From: an uncultured Bacteroidales bacterium
GTDB taxonomy: Bacteria > Bacteroidota > Bacteroidia > Bacteroidales > UBA932
Direction: 5' to 3'
Assembly (NCBI GenBank): GCA_944322715.1
Contig: CALUPT010000003.1
Span: 1-64,000, forward strand
Length of the DNA stretch: 64,000 nucleotides
Shown here piece by piece: positions 1 to 7,447 of this stretch (positions within the stretch are counted from its first letter, which is position 1; each line of letters opens with the position of its first letter). A program made the position numbers and the translations under genes. A model generated the notes under the pieces. It worked only from the letters and a program-made list of their open reading frames with translations. It was not told the origin of the DNA and made no database searches.

Positions 1-340
1 TCAGAGGATGCATCGGGTCTATTCTCACATCGCAGAAGAGCTGATAGTGGACGTTGCCGTTAAGATGCTCCATCAACTTCGGGCTGCTCAGACCTGTGTA
101 CATCTTCAGGAACATCAGCGCAACCTTGCCCTCCGGGGTGAAGTATGGTTTTCGTCCTTTCTTCGCTCTCATGCTCTTGCTTGTCAGTCCAAAGTTCTCT
201 GCCATCTCACCAAGCGGCAGCCTCCTACTGATTTTTCCCAGCTCGCTGGTCGCGAATGTCTGCCTATACAATTCATAAAAATCGAACTCCGTGAAAGGAA
301 GATCGGGTGATATTCCAGAGAAATTTTGTACCTTAGCCAT
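1..340 (-). CDS. IS transposase, N-terminal part (cut by window edge)
   Basis: The reverse strand reads from an ATG at 340 to the window edge without a stop, giving about 113 residues that begin MAKVQNFSGIS and include a helical stretch with TPEGKVALMFLKMYTGLS. This resembles the N terminus of the DUF772/IS1182-like transposases that are common in Bacteroidales. The catalytic DDE domain would lie outside the window, so completeness cannot be judged. The plus-strand readings over this stretch are shadows. The element sits beyond the distal end of the capsule operon, a usual place for IS insertions. Family assignment is from memory of the sequence type, not from a search. Confidence 0.75.
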   Translation of the reverse strand, partial: MAKVQNFSGISPDLPFTEFDFYELYRQTFATSELGKISRRLPLGEMAENFGLTSKSMRAKKGRKPYFTPEGKVALMFLKMYTGLSSPKLMEHLNGNVHYQLFCDVRIDPMHPL

Positions 341-357
341 GCAGATTAATTTTTGCG

Positions 358-397
358 ATACCTCCAAATTCGGCTTTTCCAGGGCAATTGGAGGTAT
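358..397. repeat. Inverted repeat upstream of the transposase
   Basis: A perfect 10-bp inverted repeat, ATACCTCCAA (358-367) and TTGGAGGTAT (388-397), encloses a 20-base loop just upstream of the transposase start and is followed by a short T-rich run. It could form a hairpin that blocks outside transcription from entering the IS gene, or be part of the IS end. A T-rich tract follows on the + strand, so weak terminator activity in that direction is also possible. Confidence 0.45.
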
Positions 398-497
398 TCT
401 TTTTATCTTCAGCTAAGATACAAATTTTATATTACATTGGCAATCAATTCGTTATAAAGTTTTATTCTTTTTACGACAGTCCCTAGATAACGATATA

Positions 498-529
498 TTT
501 GTAAATATAAATCAGAAATACTACCTTTG
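498..529 (+). promoter_or_regulatory. Bacteroidales-type promoter for the structured RNA
   Basis: TTTG at 498-501, a 20-base spacer, then TACCTTTG at 522-529. This fits the primary sigma factor consensus of Bacteroidales (TTTG-N19-21-TAnnTTTG). Transcription would start near 535, exactly at the beginning of the folded region. Confidence 0.7.
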
Positions 530-681
530 CCCAATCATAGAAGTTTATTATTAACGGGCGATGAGACATATTTCTATTTTCCAATAGGAGTATGTCTCAT
601 TTGTTGTATTCTGGTCCGGAGGAGTAATCGCTTCTAGGTGTTCCTTCCACCCGTTAATAATATTGAAAACTATGATTAGGG
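530..681 (+). ncRNA. Highly structured leader or small RNA, unknown class
   Basis: Three nested perfect or near-perfect helices are visible. P1 pairs 530-540 (CCCAATCATAG) with 670-681, with one bulged A. P2 pairs 546-558 (TATTATTAACGGG) with 650-662 over 13 bp. P3 pairs 561-570 (ATGAGACATA) with 591-600 over 10 bp, with a further CTATT/AATAG helix at 574-578/583-587. The 3' half of the P2 loop (601-649) contains GGTCCGGAGG. A consensus promoter lies immediately upstream. The right strand of P1 contains the ATG of a 47-codon ORF, so the fold could hide that start. I do not recognise it as tmRNA, RNase P, SRP, 6S or a known riboswitch. Confidence 0.55.
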
Positions 682-815
682 AAACCAACGAAGCAGATCA
701 ACTCTTTGGTGAAGTTGACAGGCCTGTACATGTCAATGCATATTACCGCATTCGGCTCGGCCATCTGGAATTCGTCAGGGAACACTTTCGTAGTGCCTGG
801 GGAGTCCGGAAATAG
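672..815 (+). CDS. Small basic protein, 47 aa, unknown
   Basis: A 47-codon ORF begins MIRETNEADQL and ends SAWGVRK. It is rich in Arg, His and aromatic residues, with a V-x-x-Y-x-R ... V-R-x-H-x-R pattern in the second half. It has no signal peptide or membrane segment. Its ATG lies in the 3' strand of helix P1 of the upstream fold, so translation may depend on opening that helix. No clear ribosome-binding site is seen, which is normal in Bacteroidales. The ORF is followed by a folded, terminator-like 3' end. It may be a regulated small protein, or the region may simply be noncoding RNA. I do not recognise the family. Confidence 0.35.
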   Translation: MIRETNEADQLFGEVDRPVHVNAYYRIRLGHLEFVREHFRSAWGVRK

Positions 816-875
816 AGTACCGGTCTGAAAACCGGTCAGCCTGATGGCTATCTGCTGAACCCTCCGGACCTTTTT
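804..875 (+). terminator. Folded 3' end and terminator of the structured RNA unit
   Basis: GTCCGGA (804-810) can pair with TCCGGAC (863-869). Between them are a perfect ACCGGT hairpin (819-824/831-836, loop CTGAAA) and a second stem, GGTCAGC with GCTGAACC. CTTTTT follows the closing helix. An alternative partner for 861-870 is GGTCCGGAGG at 613-622, a perfect 10-bp match. Confidence 0.5.
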
Positions 876-919
876 AATAAAAACAATAAATGTGTGTTAT
901 CAAACACCCAGCCTGTAAA

Positions 920-948
920 GAGCAAAATGATATACTTAATATTTGCTC
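920..948 (-). terminator. Possible terminator of the capsule operon
   Basis: A 7-bp inverted repeat, GAGCAAA (920-926) and TTTGCTC (942-948), begins a few bases past the last stop codon of the capsule operon. No clear T run follows on the minus strand, so this is a weak candidate. Nothing else is recognised between 876 and 952. Confidence 0.3.
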
Positions 949-952
949 CATA

Positions 953-1558
953 TTATTTTCGTTCTATGAGTTGTATCCTTGCCGGATTCCCATAAGCGGT
1001 CACACCGTCCGGGATATTCCTTACGACTACACTACCTGCACCTATCATGCAGTTTTTCCCGATTTCAACGCATTGAATCACACACGAACCGACACCGACC
1101 CATGTACATTCTCCTACATGGACACCTCCACTGATATTCACGCCCGGCGCAATATGGCAATAGTCATTTATCACACAATCGTGGTCGACAGTAGCCCCGG
1201 TATTCACTATGCAATGCCTGCCAATTACCGCACATGCGTTAATGACAGCGCCGGCCATCACCACCGTTCCTTCACCGATTTTTGCTGAAGGAGAAATCAC
1301 TGCTGACGGATGAATTGCAATACCGAATTCAATATTCTGATTATCAAATATCAGCCGTTGCACTATCGCCTTACGGACATTGTTCACGCCTACACTCACG
1401 ATTATGGGAGAAAGTCCTGCCGCATCATGTAGAACCTTATGCCCATAGCATTCTTCAACTTCTTTATTATCATCAACATAAGCCTGGACATCTATCCCAT
1501 TGGCATTCAGGATGTCCTTGATCACCTTTCCGTGACCGCTCGCGCCAAATAAGTACAT
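953..1558 (-). CDS. Sugar O/N-acetyltransferase, PglD/NeuD family
   Basis: The protein is about 201 aa. The N terminus MYLFGASGHGKV is the small Rossmann-like domain that binds nucleotide sugar in PglD/NeuD proteins. The remainder is a left-handed beta-helix of hexapeptide repeats, with a catalytic-type His in ATVDHDC. I take the ATG at 1558, one base after the stop of the upstream sugar transferase; an upstream ATG at 1576 would add six residues inside that gene. Known members acetylate UDP-4-amino sugars or sialic acid using acetyl-CoA in the cytoplasm. Adjacency to a PglC-like transferase suggests it finishes the first sugar of the repeat unit. No aminotransferase that would supply a 4-amino sugar is present in the operon. 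Confidence 0.85.
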   Translation of the reverse strand: MYLFGASGHGKVIKDILNANGIDVQAYVDDNKEVEECYGHKVLHDAAGLSPIIVSVGVNNVRKAIVQRLIFDNQNIEFGIAIHPSAVISPSAKIGEGTVVMAGAVINACAVIGRHCIVNTGATVDHDCVINDYCHIAPGVNISGGVHVGECTWVGVGSCVIQCVEIGKNCMIGAGSVVVRNIPDGVTAYGNPARIQLIERK

Positions 1559-1559
1559 A

Positions 1560-2168
1560 TCAATTAGTCCCGTCAAACAATTCCATTGTAGCTGATGTCG
1601 AAGAGTTTATATCCTCTCTTGAAAGAACTTTTTTTATTGTGATAAAAATCACCTTAAGGTCAATCATAAAAGAGATGTGATCAACATACCACACATCAAG
1701 TTTGAATTTTTCCTGCCAACTGATAGCATTTCTTCCGTGGCATTGCGCCCATCCGGTAATTCCTGGACGGACTTCATGTCTTCGGGCTTGTTCTGCCGTA
1801 TAAAGAGGAAGATACTGGACAAGCAGCGGGCGCGGACCGATCAGAGCCATGTCCCCTTTCAGCACATTGATAAGCTGAGGAAGTTCATCTATGGATGTGG
1901 AACGGATAAATCGGCCTATAGGAGTCAATCGCTGCTCATCCGACAAAAGATTACCTGATGAGTCCCGTTCGTCTGTCATTGTCTTGAATTTTATCACCTT
2001 GAAGATTTTGCCGTTTTTCCCGGGCCTTTCCTGTAAAAAGAATGCTCCTGCACCGTGATTGGCAAAATGAAGCCAAATTCCGATAATTAAGAGTATCGGC
2101 CATATCAAAATCAAGACAACCAGCACAATAATAAAATCAAACAACCTTTTAAAAAAGTGCCTATACAT
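1560..2168 (-). CDS. Undecaprenyl-phosphate sugar-1-phosphate transferase, PglC-like
   Basis: This is a 202-aa bacterial sugar transferase of the short PglC type. One N-terminal hydrophobic segment (about residues 10-33) is followed by the conserved cytoplasmic domain, with the motifs KFKTM, SIDELPQL, GPRPLL and RPGITGWAQ. Such enzymes transfer a phospho-sugar from UDP-sugar to undecaprenyl phosphate and so start assembly of each repeat unit on the inner membrane. It lies directly upstream of the PglD-like acetyltransferase, as in Campylobacter pgl and many Bacteroidales capsule loci. Its sugar substrate cannot be read from the sequence; a product of the FlaA1/PglF-type dehydratase of the same operon is plausible. 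Confidence 0.92.
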   Translation of the reverse strand: MYRHFFKRLFDFIIVLVVLILIWPILLIIGIWLHFANHGAGAFFLQERPGKNGKIFKVIKFKTMTDERDSSGNLLSDEQRLTPIGRFIRSTSIDELPQLINVLKGDMALIGPRPLLVQYLPLYTAEQARRHEVRPGITGWAQCHGRNAISWQEKFKLDVWYVDHISFMIDLKVIFITIKKVLSREDINSSTSATMELFDGTN

Positions 2169-2204
2169 GTTTCTATTGATAACAAATTCAAAATGATACA
2201 GAAC

Positions 2205-3032
2205 CTATCTGGATGCTATTTTATTTACAACATTATCGACAGCGACATCTATTCTCCGCTGATTCTGTATATAGTCAATTTCAGACCACCTGTCAATCTC
2301 AGTCAAGCGTCGTCTGACTTTCTCGACTTCTTCTTTCAAATCAATAGGTCTGGCATTGGCGTCAACTCCAGCTATTCCTTTGAATGTTCGTGAAAGGATA
2401 ACAGATGTGGAACCGAGACGTACATGTTCCCCAAGAATATAATCTGAAGGCAAGTCTCCTTCACCAATCCGAGCTATACCTCCAAAACCGAAAGGCACAC
2501 CAGCCCTGCTACATTTATCGGCAATATACTCAACCAGCCCTCCACTTAGAAGTTCAAACATAAAAGTCAGTCCCATCGAAATATGCAAGTCATTCAAGCC
2601 GACAAAAATTTCATCCACTCCCGGAACGGCAAGGATCTTGTCAAGACGGGCCATGGCGGCAGCCGTTTCTACCATTATACATACTTTAGCCTTACCGCCG
2701 ACCAAACCGACATATTGTTCCACATCGTGCTGATCCATTACCATTGGCAGCATCAGAATATCTGATCCATAACCTATCGCCTTTTCCACTTCCGCTTTAG
2801 AATATGCATGTATCGGATTGGTGCGTACAAGAAGTTGAGATGTTGTAATGACTTTTCTGAGTTCTGGAATCAAATCGATATCATTATGCGAAAGCACTGC
2901 ATTACGGCCAGCCTGTCTTGCCGCCTTCCCGATATATTCCAGATCATAAAAAATACGGTCAATCCCTGCATTTTGAGCAGCAATAGCAGATTGAGGGTCA
3001 TCCGCCAAAATCATTAATTGCAAATGTTTCAT
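2205..3032 (-). CDS. HpcH/HpaI-type aldolase (citrate lyase beta-like) family protein
   Basis: The protein is about 275 aa and starts MKHLQLMILAD. The ATG at 3032 overlaps the upstream gene stop as ATGA, which supports it over the ATG at 3038. It has the TIM-barrel signature of the HpcH/HpaI family, including MVETAAA and DEIFVGLNDL; these motifs carry acidic metal ligands in characterised members. Family enzymes cleave or form C-C bonds with pyruvate or related 2-oxo acids. In a polysaccharide operon this is unusual. It may make a small acid substituent or modify a precursor, perhaps with the 2-hydroxyacid dehydrogenase encoded three genes upstream. The exact reaction is unknown. Confidence 0.7.
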   Translation of the reverse strand: MKHLQLMILADDPQSAIAAQNAGIDRIFYDLEYIGKAARQAGRNAVLSHNDIDLIPELRKVITTSQLLVRTNPIHAYSKAEVEKAIGYGSDILMLPMVMDQHDVEQYVGLVGGKAKVCIMVETAAAMARLDKILAVPGVDEIFVGLNDLHISMGLTFMFELLSGGLVEYIADKCSRAGVPFGFGGIARIGEGDLPSDYILGEHVRLGSTSVILSRTFKGIAGVDANARPIDLKEEVEKVRRRLTEIDRWSEIDYIQNQRRIDVAVDNVVNKIASR

Positions 3033-4189
3033 ACACATTTTCTGTTTATCAGACTTAATCTGTGTTCAAACGTCAACCGGAGCATCCTCTCGCGATTGAA
3101 TAATTCTTCACAACGTTTTCTCCCGGCAATCCCCATCTGCGCCATTCTCTCCGGGCTGGCACACATCTGCTTCAGACCCTCATACAAAGATTGCACATCC
3201 CGTGGTTTCACAAGTATGCCGGTAACACCTTCTTCTACAATCTCTGATGGTCCGGGAATATCAGTCGTGATGACAGCAAGTTGCATTGCCATTGCCTCTT
3301 GAATAACCATAGAAAAGCCCTCTCTATAAGAAGGATGCGCAAAAATATCAGCGGCAGCCATATACTTGTTCACTTCATCGGTAAAACCGATAAAGATCAC
3401 CCGCTCATATTTCGTAATTGGCAGAAGCCGATCCGGGATTCTGCCTTCCGTATCTCCTACCATCAGCAACGCGACATCTTCCCGGTCTTTAGCCAGACGG
3501 CCAAAAGCCTCCAGTAATTCAAAACTCCCCTTATCACGACTGAGACGGCCTACAGAACAAATCACCAGCTTATCCTTCAGCACAGGATATTCAGCAATGA
3601 CTTTCTCTCTGCACTCCTGCTTATGTCCTATATCATATTTAGCCAAATCCACGCCTATAGTCCCGCCATCCCCTATTATTGCCGCTTTCTCCGGGCGATA
3701 AAGACCTTCACGAACTGCGAAATCAAGATTTTTCCGACTGGCAGGACAGATATCCGTCGAGAGTAAGCACGTCAGATGTTCCAATGTCTTAAGGATTTTT
3801 CGCATAAATCCTGAAACTCCAACATACCGGATACCCCATTGACAATACAGACGTACCGGCACTTTTGCCATCCATGCCCCTATCGATGCATAAAGGCTCG
3901 CATTCGGTGTAGCATACTGGACAAAATCAAACTTCTCGCGCATGAAGAAATTCCTGAAACGCCATGGCATGAACAGCATGTCCGTGAAACTGACACCTCT
4001 TTTCATTGGCATGTCTACATACCGGAATGCATCTCCCTTCGACTTACGGACTCTAGTAGTATTTGAGCAAACCAATGTAACATCGTATCCCTGTTCTACG
4101 AACTGATACATCGCATCAGCTACAAAGGCGATAAGAGTAGCATCAACAGTAGTAATGCAACACAATTTCTTCTGCTGCATATATTCCAT
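3029..4189 (-). CDS. Glycosyltransferase family 4
   Basis: A 386-aa GT-B fold glycosyltransferase. The N-terminal half starts KKLCCITTVDATL and includes PVRLYCQWGIRY. The C-terminal nucleotide-sugar domain has ICSVGRLSRDKGSFELLEAF and the E-x7-E-like motif in HPSYREGFSMVIQEAMA. It should add one sugar to the growing lipid-linked repeat unit on the cytoplasmic face. The stop overlaps the next gene by 4 bp, indicating translational coupling. It resembles PglA/WbpU-like enzymes, but donor and acceptor cannot be predicted. Confidence 0.88.
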   Translation of the reverse strand: MEYMQQKKLCCITTVDATLIAFVADAMYQFVEQGYDVTLVCSNTTRVRKSKGDAFRYVDMPMKRGVSFTDMLFMPWRFRNFFMREKFDFVQYATPNASLYASIGAWMAKVPVRLYCQWGIRYVGVSGFMRKILKTLEHLTCLLSTDICPASRKNLDFAVREGLYRPEKAAIIGDGGTIGVDLAKYDIGHKQECREKVIAEYPVLKDKLVICSVGRLSRDKGSFELLEAFGRLAKDREDVALLMVGDTEGRIPDRLLPITKYERVIFIGFTDEVNKYMAAADIFAHPSYREGFSMVIQEAMAMQLAVITTDIPGPSEIVEEGVTGILVKPRDVQSLYEGLKQMCASPERMAQMGIAGRKRCEELFNRERMLRLTFEHRLSLINRKCV

Positions 4190-4225
4190 TTGTAAATTAT
4201 TATAATAGAAAAATTCTGAGTTTCG

Positions 4226-5539
4226 TTATTCGATTTTTCCCCCGACAGCATGCAACATCGTTTCAATGAACCGTCGGGTCATCATTCCTTTTTCATGATT
4301 ACGGACAGCACAGTTGAATGCTTTCTCTCCGTATTCATCAATCAGTCCCGGATTATCTACAATGCGGCTAATCTGTTCGACAATTTCATTCGGGGAATGT
4401 GCAATTATGGCAGCATCATTACGCTGAAAATAATCAATTGGAGCGATATAATCCTTACCGATAGCAAGAACACACTTTCCATTTGAAATATAGTCTGTAA
4501 TCTTGGTAGAGAATGATAATTTGGCAACATTGGCTTCCTTACCTTCGAGCGCTTCTGCAAAGATAACGACATCTGCTTCCTTCTGTAATTTGAGCACCTC
4601 ATCCCGCCCTATCCGGCCGCAAAAATGAGATGCACCGGTGTTGATCCGACGAAGAATTCCGTCACAAGGTTCAGTCTGGGAATAGATATACATCTCTGCC
4701 TTTACCTCACCTTTCTGCCGGTTGACCTCATTAATAGCATCAGACACCAACGCCAACGTACTGTCGCGTCCGATAATCATACTGCCGGTATAAATAAATT
4801 TCAGCGGTTTGGCAGGTTGTCTGTGAATATATGTCTTTCCCGTAAAATCAATGCTTTTGGTCAGAATTCTACTGTCAGTGCCGAATCTTCTGTCCGTATC
4901 CTCTTTCTCCTTTTCAACTATGACGAACATCTCCCTGCAATTTCTTGCAATAGGCTCTACCTGATGTCGTAACCAGAAACGATGAATATACGAGAACAGA
5001 TTCCGACAGGAATCATAACTGTAATTGTCATCTGCCAGATAGCATACTGTAGGCTTTTTCGTCAGTTTCGTGATATAACGCTGAATTCTACCCATGTATG
5101 CCACCGGATAGATTGGGATGAAAATAATGTCAGGATTAAAGTCCAGAACAAATTTCTTCAAGGCAGGGGACTTCCAATGACCGAATTTCCATACAATCTC
5201 CCGGAGCAGCGGAAGCAGACTTGAAGACTGCTTATGAGCCTGAGTATAGCGGGCATGTTCCGCTTCCACTTCACTCTGTTTTACGATAGGCGTATTCTCG
5301 ACTACGCGTCCCACTTTTTCCCAAGGCTTCAGGACACTCCCGATAATCTGATTTTCACTGATTTGGAAATACCGTTTACAGACATCAGTATCAGGCAAAT
5401 CCGCACGGGTATAAACCAGAGCCAGACGATCCGGATCCCAACAGCGGAATATATCCATCAGAGTATGGGCCGTTCCGTCTTCCCTCCATGCATTGATACC
5501 GACGACCAATACTTTAGGTAACCTGATTTTATTCATCAC
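4226..5539 (-). CDS. Glycosyltransferase-like protein (GT-B type)
   Basis: A 437-aa protein with LPKVLVVGINAWRE at the N terminus, a central domain with DFNPDIIFIPIYP, and a C-terminal GT4-like domain with LKFIYTGSMIIGRDS and a DVVIFAEALEGK region. The classical E-x7-E motif is poorly conserved, so it is a divergent family member. It overlaps the stop of the dehydrogenase gene by 4 bp (ATGA). Its likely role is a cytoplasmic sugar transfer in repeat-unit assembly. Substrates are unknown. Confidence 0.75.
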   Translation of the reverse strand: MMNKIRLPKVLVVGINAWREDGTAHTLMDIFRCWDPDRLALVYTRADLPDTDVCKRYFQISENQIIGSVLKPWEKVGRVVENTPIVKQSEVEAEHARYTQAHKQSSSLLPLLREIVWKFGHWKSPALKKFVLDFNPDIIFIPIYPVAYMGRIQRYITKLTKKPTVCYLADDNYSYDSCRNLFSYIHRFWLRHQVEPIARNCREMFVIVEKEKEDTDRRFGTDSRILTKSIDFTGKTYIHRQPAKPLKFIYTGSMIIGRDSTLALVSDAINEVNRQKGEVKAEMYIYSQTEPCDGILRRINTGASHFCGRIGRDEVLKLQKEADVVIFAEALEGKEANVAKLSFSTKITDYISNGKCVLAIGKDYIAPIDYFQRNDAAIIAHSPNEIVEQISRIVDNPGLIDEYGEKAFNCAVRNHEKGMMTRRFIETMLHAVGGKIE

Positions 5540-6447
5540 ACTATTTGATTAAGGAACTGTTCTCCGGTTCTAAGACGTTTCATGTTTTCCCCGATAAGAT
5601 TTGCCAATTTTTGATTTATCTCCTGCGAAATGGCGGTAACTCCTGGAAGAACCAGGACATTCGGTAATCTTCGATATGGATTCGTCAATGGATTGGGAAC
5701 TTTCTCGAACATATCAAGAATAGCTGCCGCATCCTTGTTCTTTTTCAAAAAAGAAATGAAATCGCGGTCATTGATGATTTTTCTCCTTCCTACATTGACT
5801 ATCGTCACATCGGACTTCATCAGATCAAACCAGTTCTTGCTGAGCAGACCTTCCGTAGATTTGAAGAGCGGCATACAATTGACGATATAGTCACAACCAC
5901 CCAGAAATTCCTGTATATTTTCTATGTTATATATTTTCTCGAAATGTGGCCGACCATCTGTATTCAAATCATACCCCCATACATGCATATCAAATGCATG
6001 CAGTCTTTTTGCAATCTGCTGTCCGATATTTCCTGCACCCAATATACCGACTGTTTTCCCAGAAAGTTCGGTAATATAATGATAATTCCTCATCAACCTG
6101 ATATGCCTGCTCTTCATGCTGCGATTGTACCGTTTGGCACGCATAAGCATCGCATAAACCACAAATTCAGCCATCCCAACATTATATACATTGGCGGCAT
6201 TGCAGAGATGAACTCCTTTCGACTGAAGCAACTTTGGATCAATGTCATCAAAGCCTGCACTGAACAATTGAATCACTTTAAGGTTCGGAAGATTCATGTG
6301 TTGGCATACCTGAGCCACATCCCGCGAGCAGATCAATGCCTCTACTTCAGGATTACCCTCATACTGCTTTATCGTCTTTGCATCAATTATCTGCAGCCCT
6401 TCCAATTGAGGACATTTGCGCTTATCAGAACAAAGTATCATAAACAA
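5536..6447 (-). CDS. D-isomer-specific 2-hydroxyacid dehydrogenase family protein
   Basis: A 303-aa protein with the NAD-binding signature GKTVGILGAGNIGQQIA at about residue 130. Other family motifs are IVNCMPLF, VTIVNVGRR (the catalytic Arg region) and an acidic LDMFEKVPNPLTNP segment, followed by LPGVTA in place of the usual PHxxG. That difference affects the usual catalytic His, so the activity may differ from standard members. Family enzymes interconvert 2-oxo and D-2-hydroxy acids with NAD(P)H. Finding it in the middle of a capsule operon, co-transcribed with an HpcH/HpaI-like aldolase, suggests synthesis of an acidic side group. This is inference only. Confidence 0.78.
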   Translation of the reverse strand: MFMILCSDKRKCPQLEGLQIIDAKTIKQYEGNPEVEALICSRDVAQVCQHMNLPNLKVIQLFSAGFDDIDPKLLQSKGVHLCNAANVYNVGMAEFVVYAMLMRAKRYNRSMKSRHIRLMRNYHYITELSGKTVGILGAGNIGQQIAKRLHAFDMHVWGYDLNTDGRPHFEKIYNIENIQEFLGGCDYIVNCMPLFKSTEGLLSKNWFDLMKSDVTIVNVGRRKIINDRDFISFLKKNKDAAAILDMFEKVPNPLTNPYRRLPNVLVLPGVTAISQEINQKLANLIGENMKRLRTGEQFLNQIV

Positions 6448-6453
6448 ACAGCA

Positions 6454-7437
6454 TTACATTCTTTTTCTCAATCTAAATGCGACATGCAGCATTATAGAAG
6501 TCATTGCAATACCTAAAATTTTACAACAACGTTTAATTGTAATGGAGCGTGGAGTGACAGCATAGTCAAATAACGGCATCAGTTCCCTGATTTGCTTCCT
6601 GTACTGCTTGCGTATCCTGCAATCATAACTCGAATACAATACCATGACATCTCCCATATACCGGGCCCATATACGCAGAAGGACATTTTTAAGTTCAGCA
6701 GAAATATCTGCTTCGTTGATCCTTTCAAACCATGTTTTCTGAATCCACAGATTATCAATAAGGTCATTCAGCTTTGCTCCACCGTGAGAGGTTGACCCGG
6801 GACGAAGCCGGTATACATACAATGCTTCGTTAATGGCAGCAAAGGTCTTCACTTTCATCATTACCTGCACATACCAATCATGATCTTCACTGATAAGACC
6901 TGGTTTAAATTCAATATCATTATCCTTCAGAAACATTGTCCTGATGGCTTTACACCATGCTGTTCCGGAATAAGAGCCGGATAAAAGCAATTCGTTGAGA
7001 TATGCAGCCGGAGAGATACCTCTCACTACTTCAGGGAAATTACATACTGGAGTGCCAAAACTGCCGTCACTTTCGAACAATTTCCTATAACCATAAAGAA
7101 TGACATCCGGTTCAGCAACGGTCTTGTCATTTATTTTCTCTAAAGCCGTGCTGTCGATAAGGTAATCATCGCTATCAAGGAAAATAATATACATGCCTAC
7201 CGCATATGATAAACCGGTATTTCTTGCACAGGCTTGACCTCCATTCTGCTGATGGATGACTTTTACCCGTGCATCATTCTTTGCATAATCATCACAGATT
7301 CGAGGGCAGTTGTCCGGACTCCCGTCATCAACAAGAATAAGTTCAAAGTCTTTGAATGACTGGTTCAGAACACTGTCAACGCATTGATTTAAATATTGTT
7401 CGACTTTGTAGACAGGGATAATTATACTGAATTTCAT
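6454..7437 (-). CDS. Glycosyltransferase family 2
   Basis: About 327 aa from MKFSIIIPVYKVEQYL. The ATG at 7437 is preferred because the longer reading (7455) runs into the upstream gene and family members begin at this motif. The GT-A hallmarks are present: LILVDDGSPD, ARNTGL, and the metal-binding DSDDY. A short hydrophobic C terminus rich in Arg may associate with the membrane. Likely role: inverting transfer of one sugar onto the lipid-linked repeat unit. Donor unknown. Confidence 0.9.
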   Translation of the reverse strand: MKFSIIIPVYKVEQYLNQCVDSVLNQSFKDFELILVDDGSPDNCPRICDDYAKNDARVKVIHQQNGGQACARNTGLSYAVGMYIIFLDSDDYLIDSTALEKINDKTVAEPDVILYGYRKLFESDGSFGTPVCNFPEVVRGISPAAYLNELLLSGSYSGTAWCKAIRTMFLKDNDIEFKPGLISEDHDWYVQVMMKVKTFAAINEALYVYRLRPGSTSHGGAKLNDLIDNLWIQKTWFERINEADISAELKNVLLRIWARYMGDVMVLYSSYDCRIRKQYRKQIRELMPLFDYAVTPRSITIKRCCKILGIAMTSIMLHVAFRLRKRM

Positions 7438-7447
7438 ATTTATAATT

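Noticed and set aside
530..875. Retron, tmRNA or diversity-generating element in the structured region
   Set aside because: No reverse transcriptase gene, tRNA-like end or template/variable repeat pair is visible nearby.
890..1288. + strand ORF (132 codons) at the end of the capsule operon
   Set aside because: It is antisense to the acetyltransferase gene, with Cys/His/Thr-rich, non-protein-like composition.
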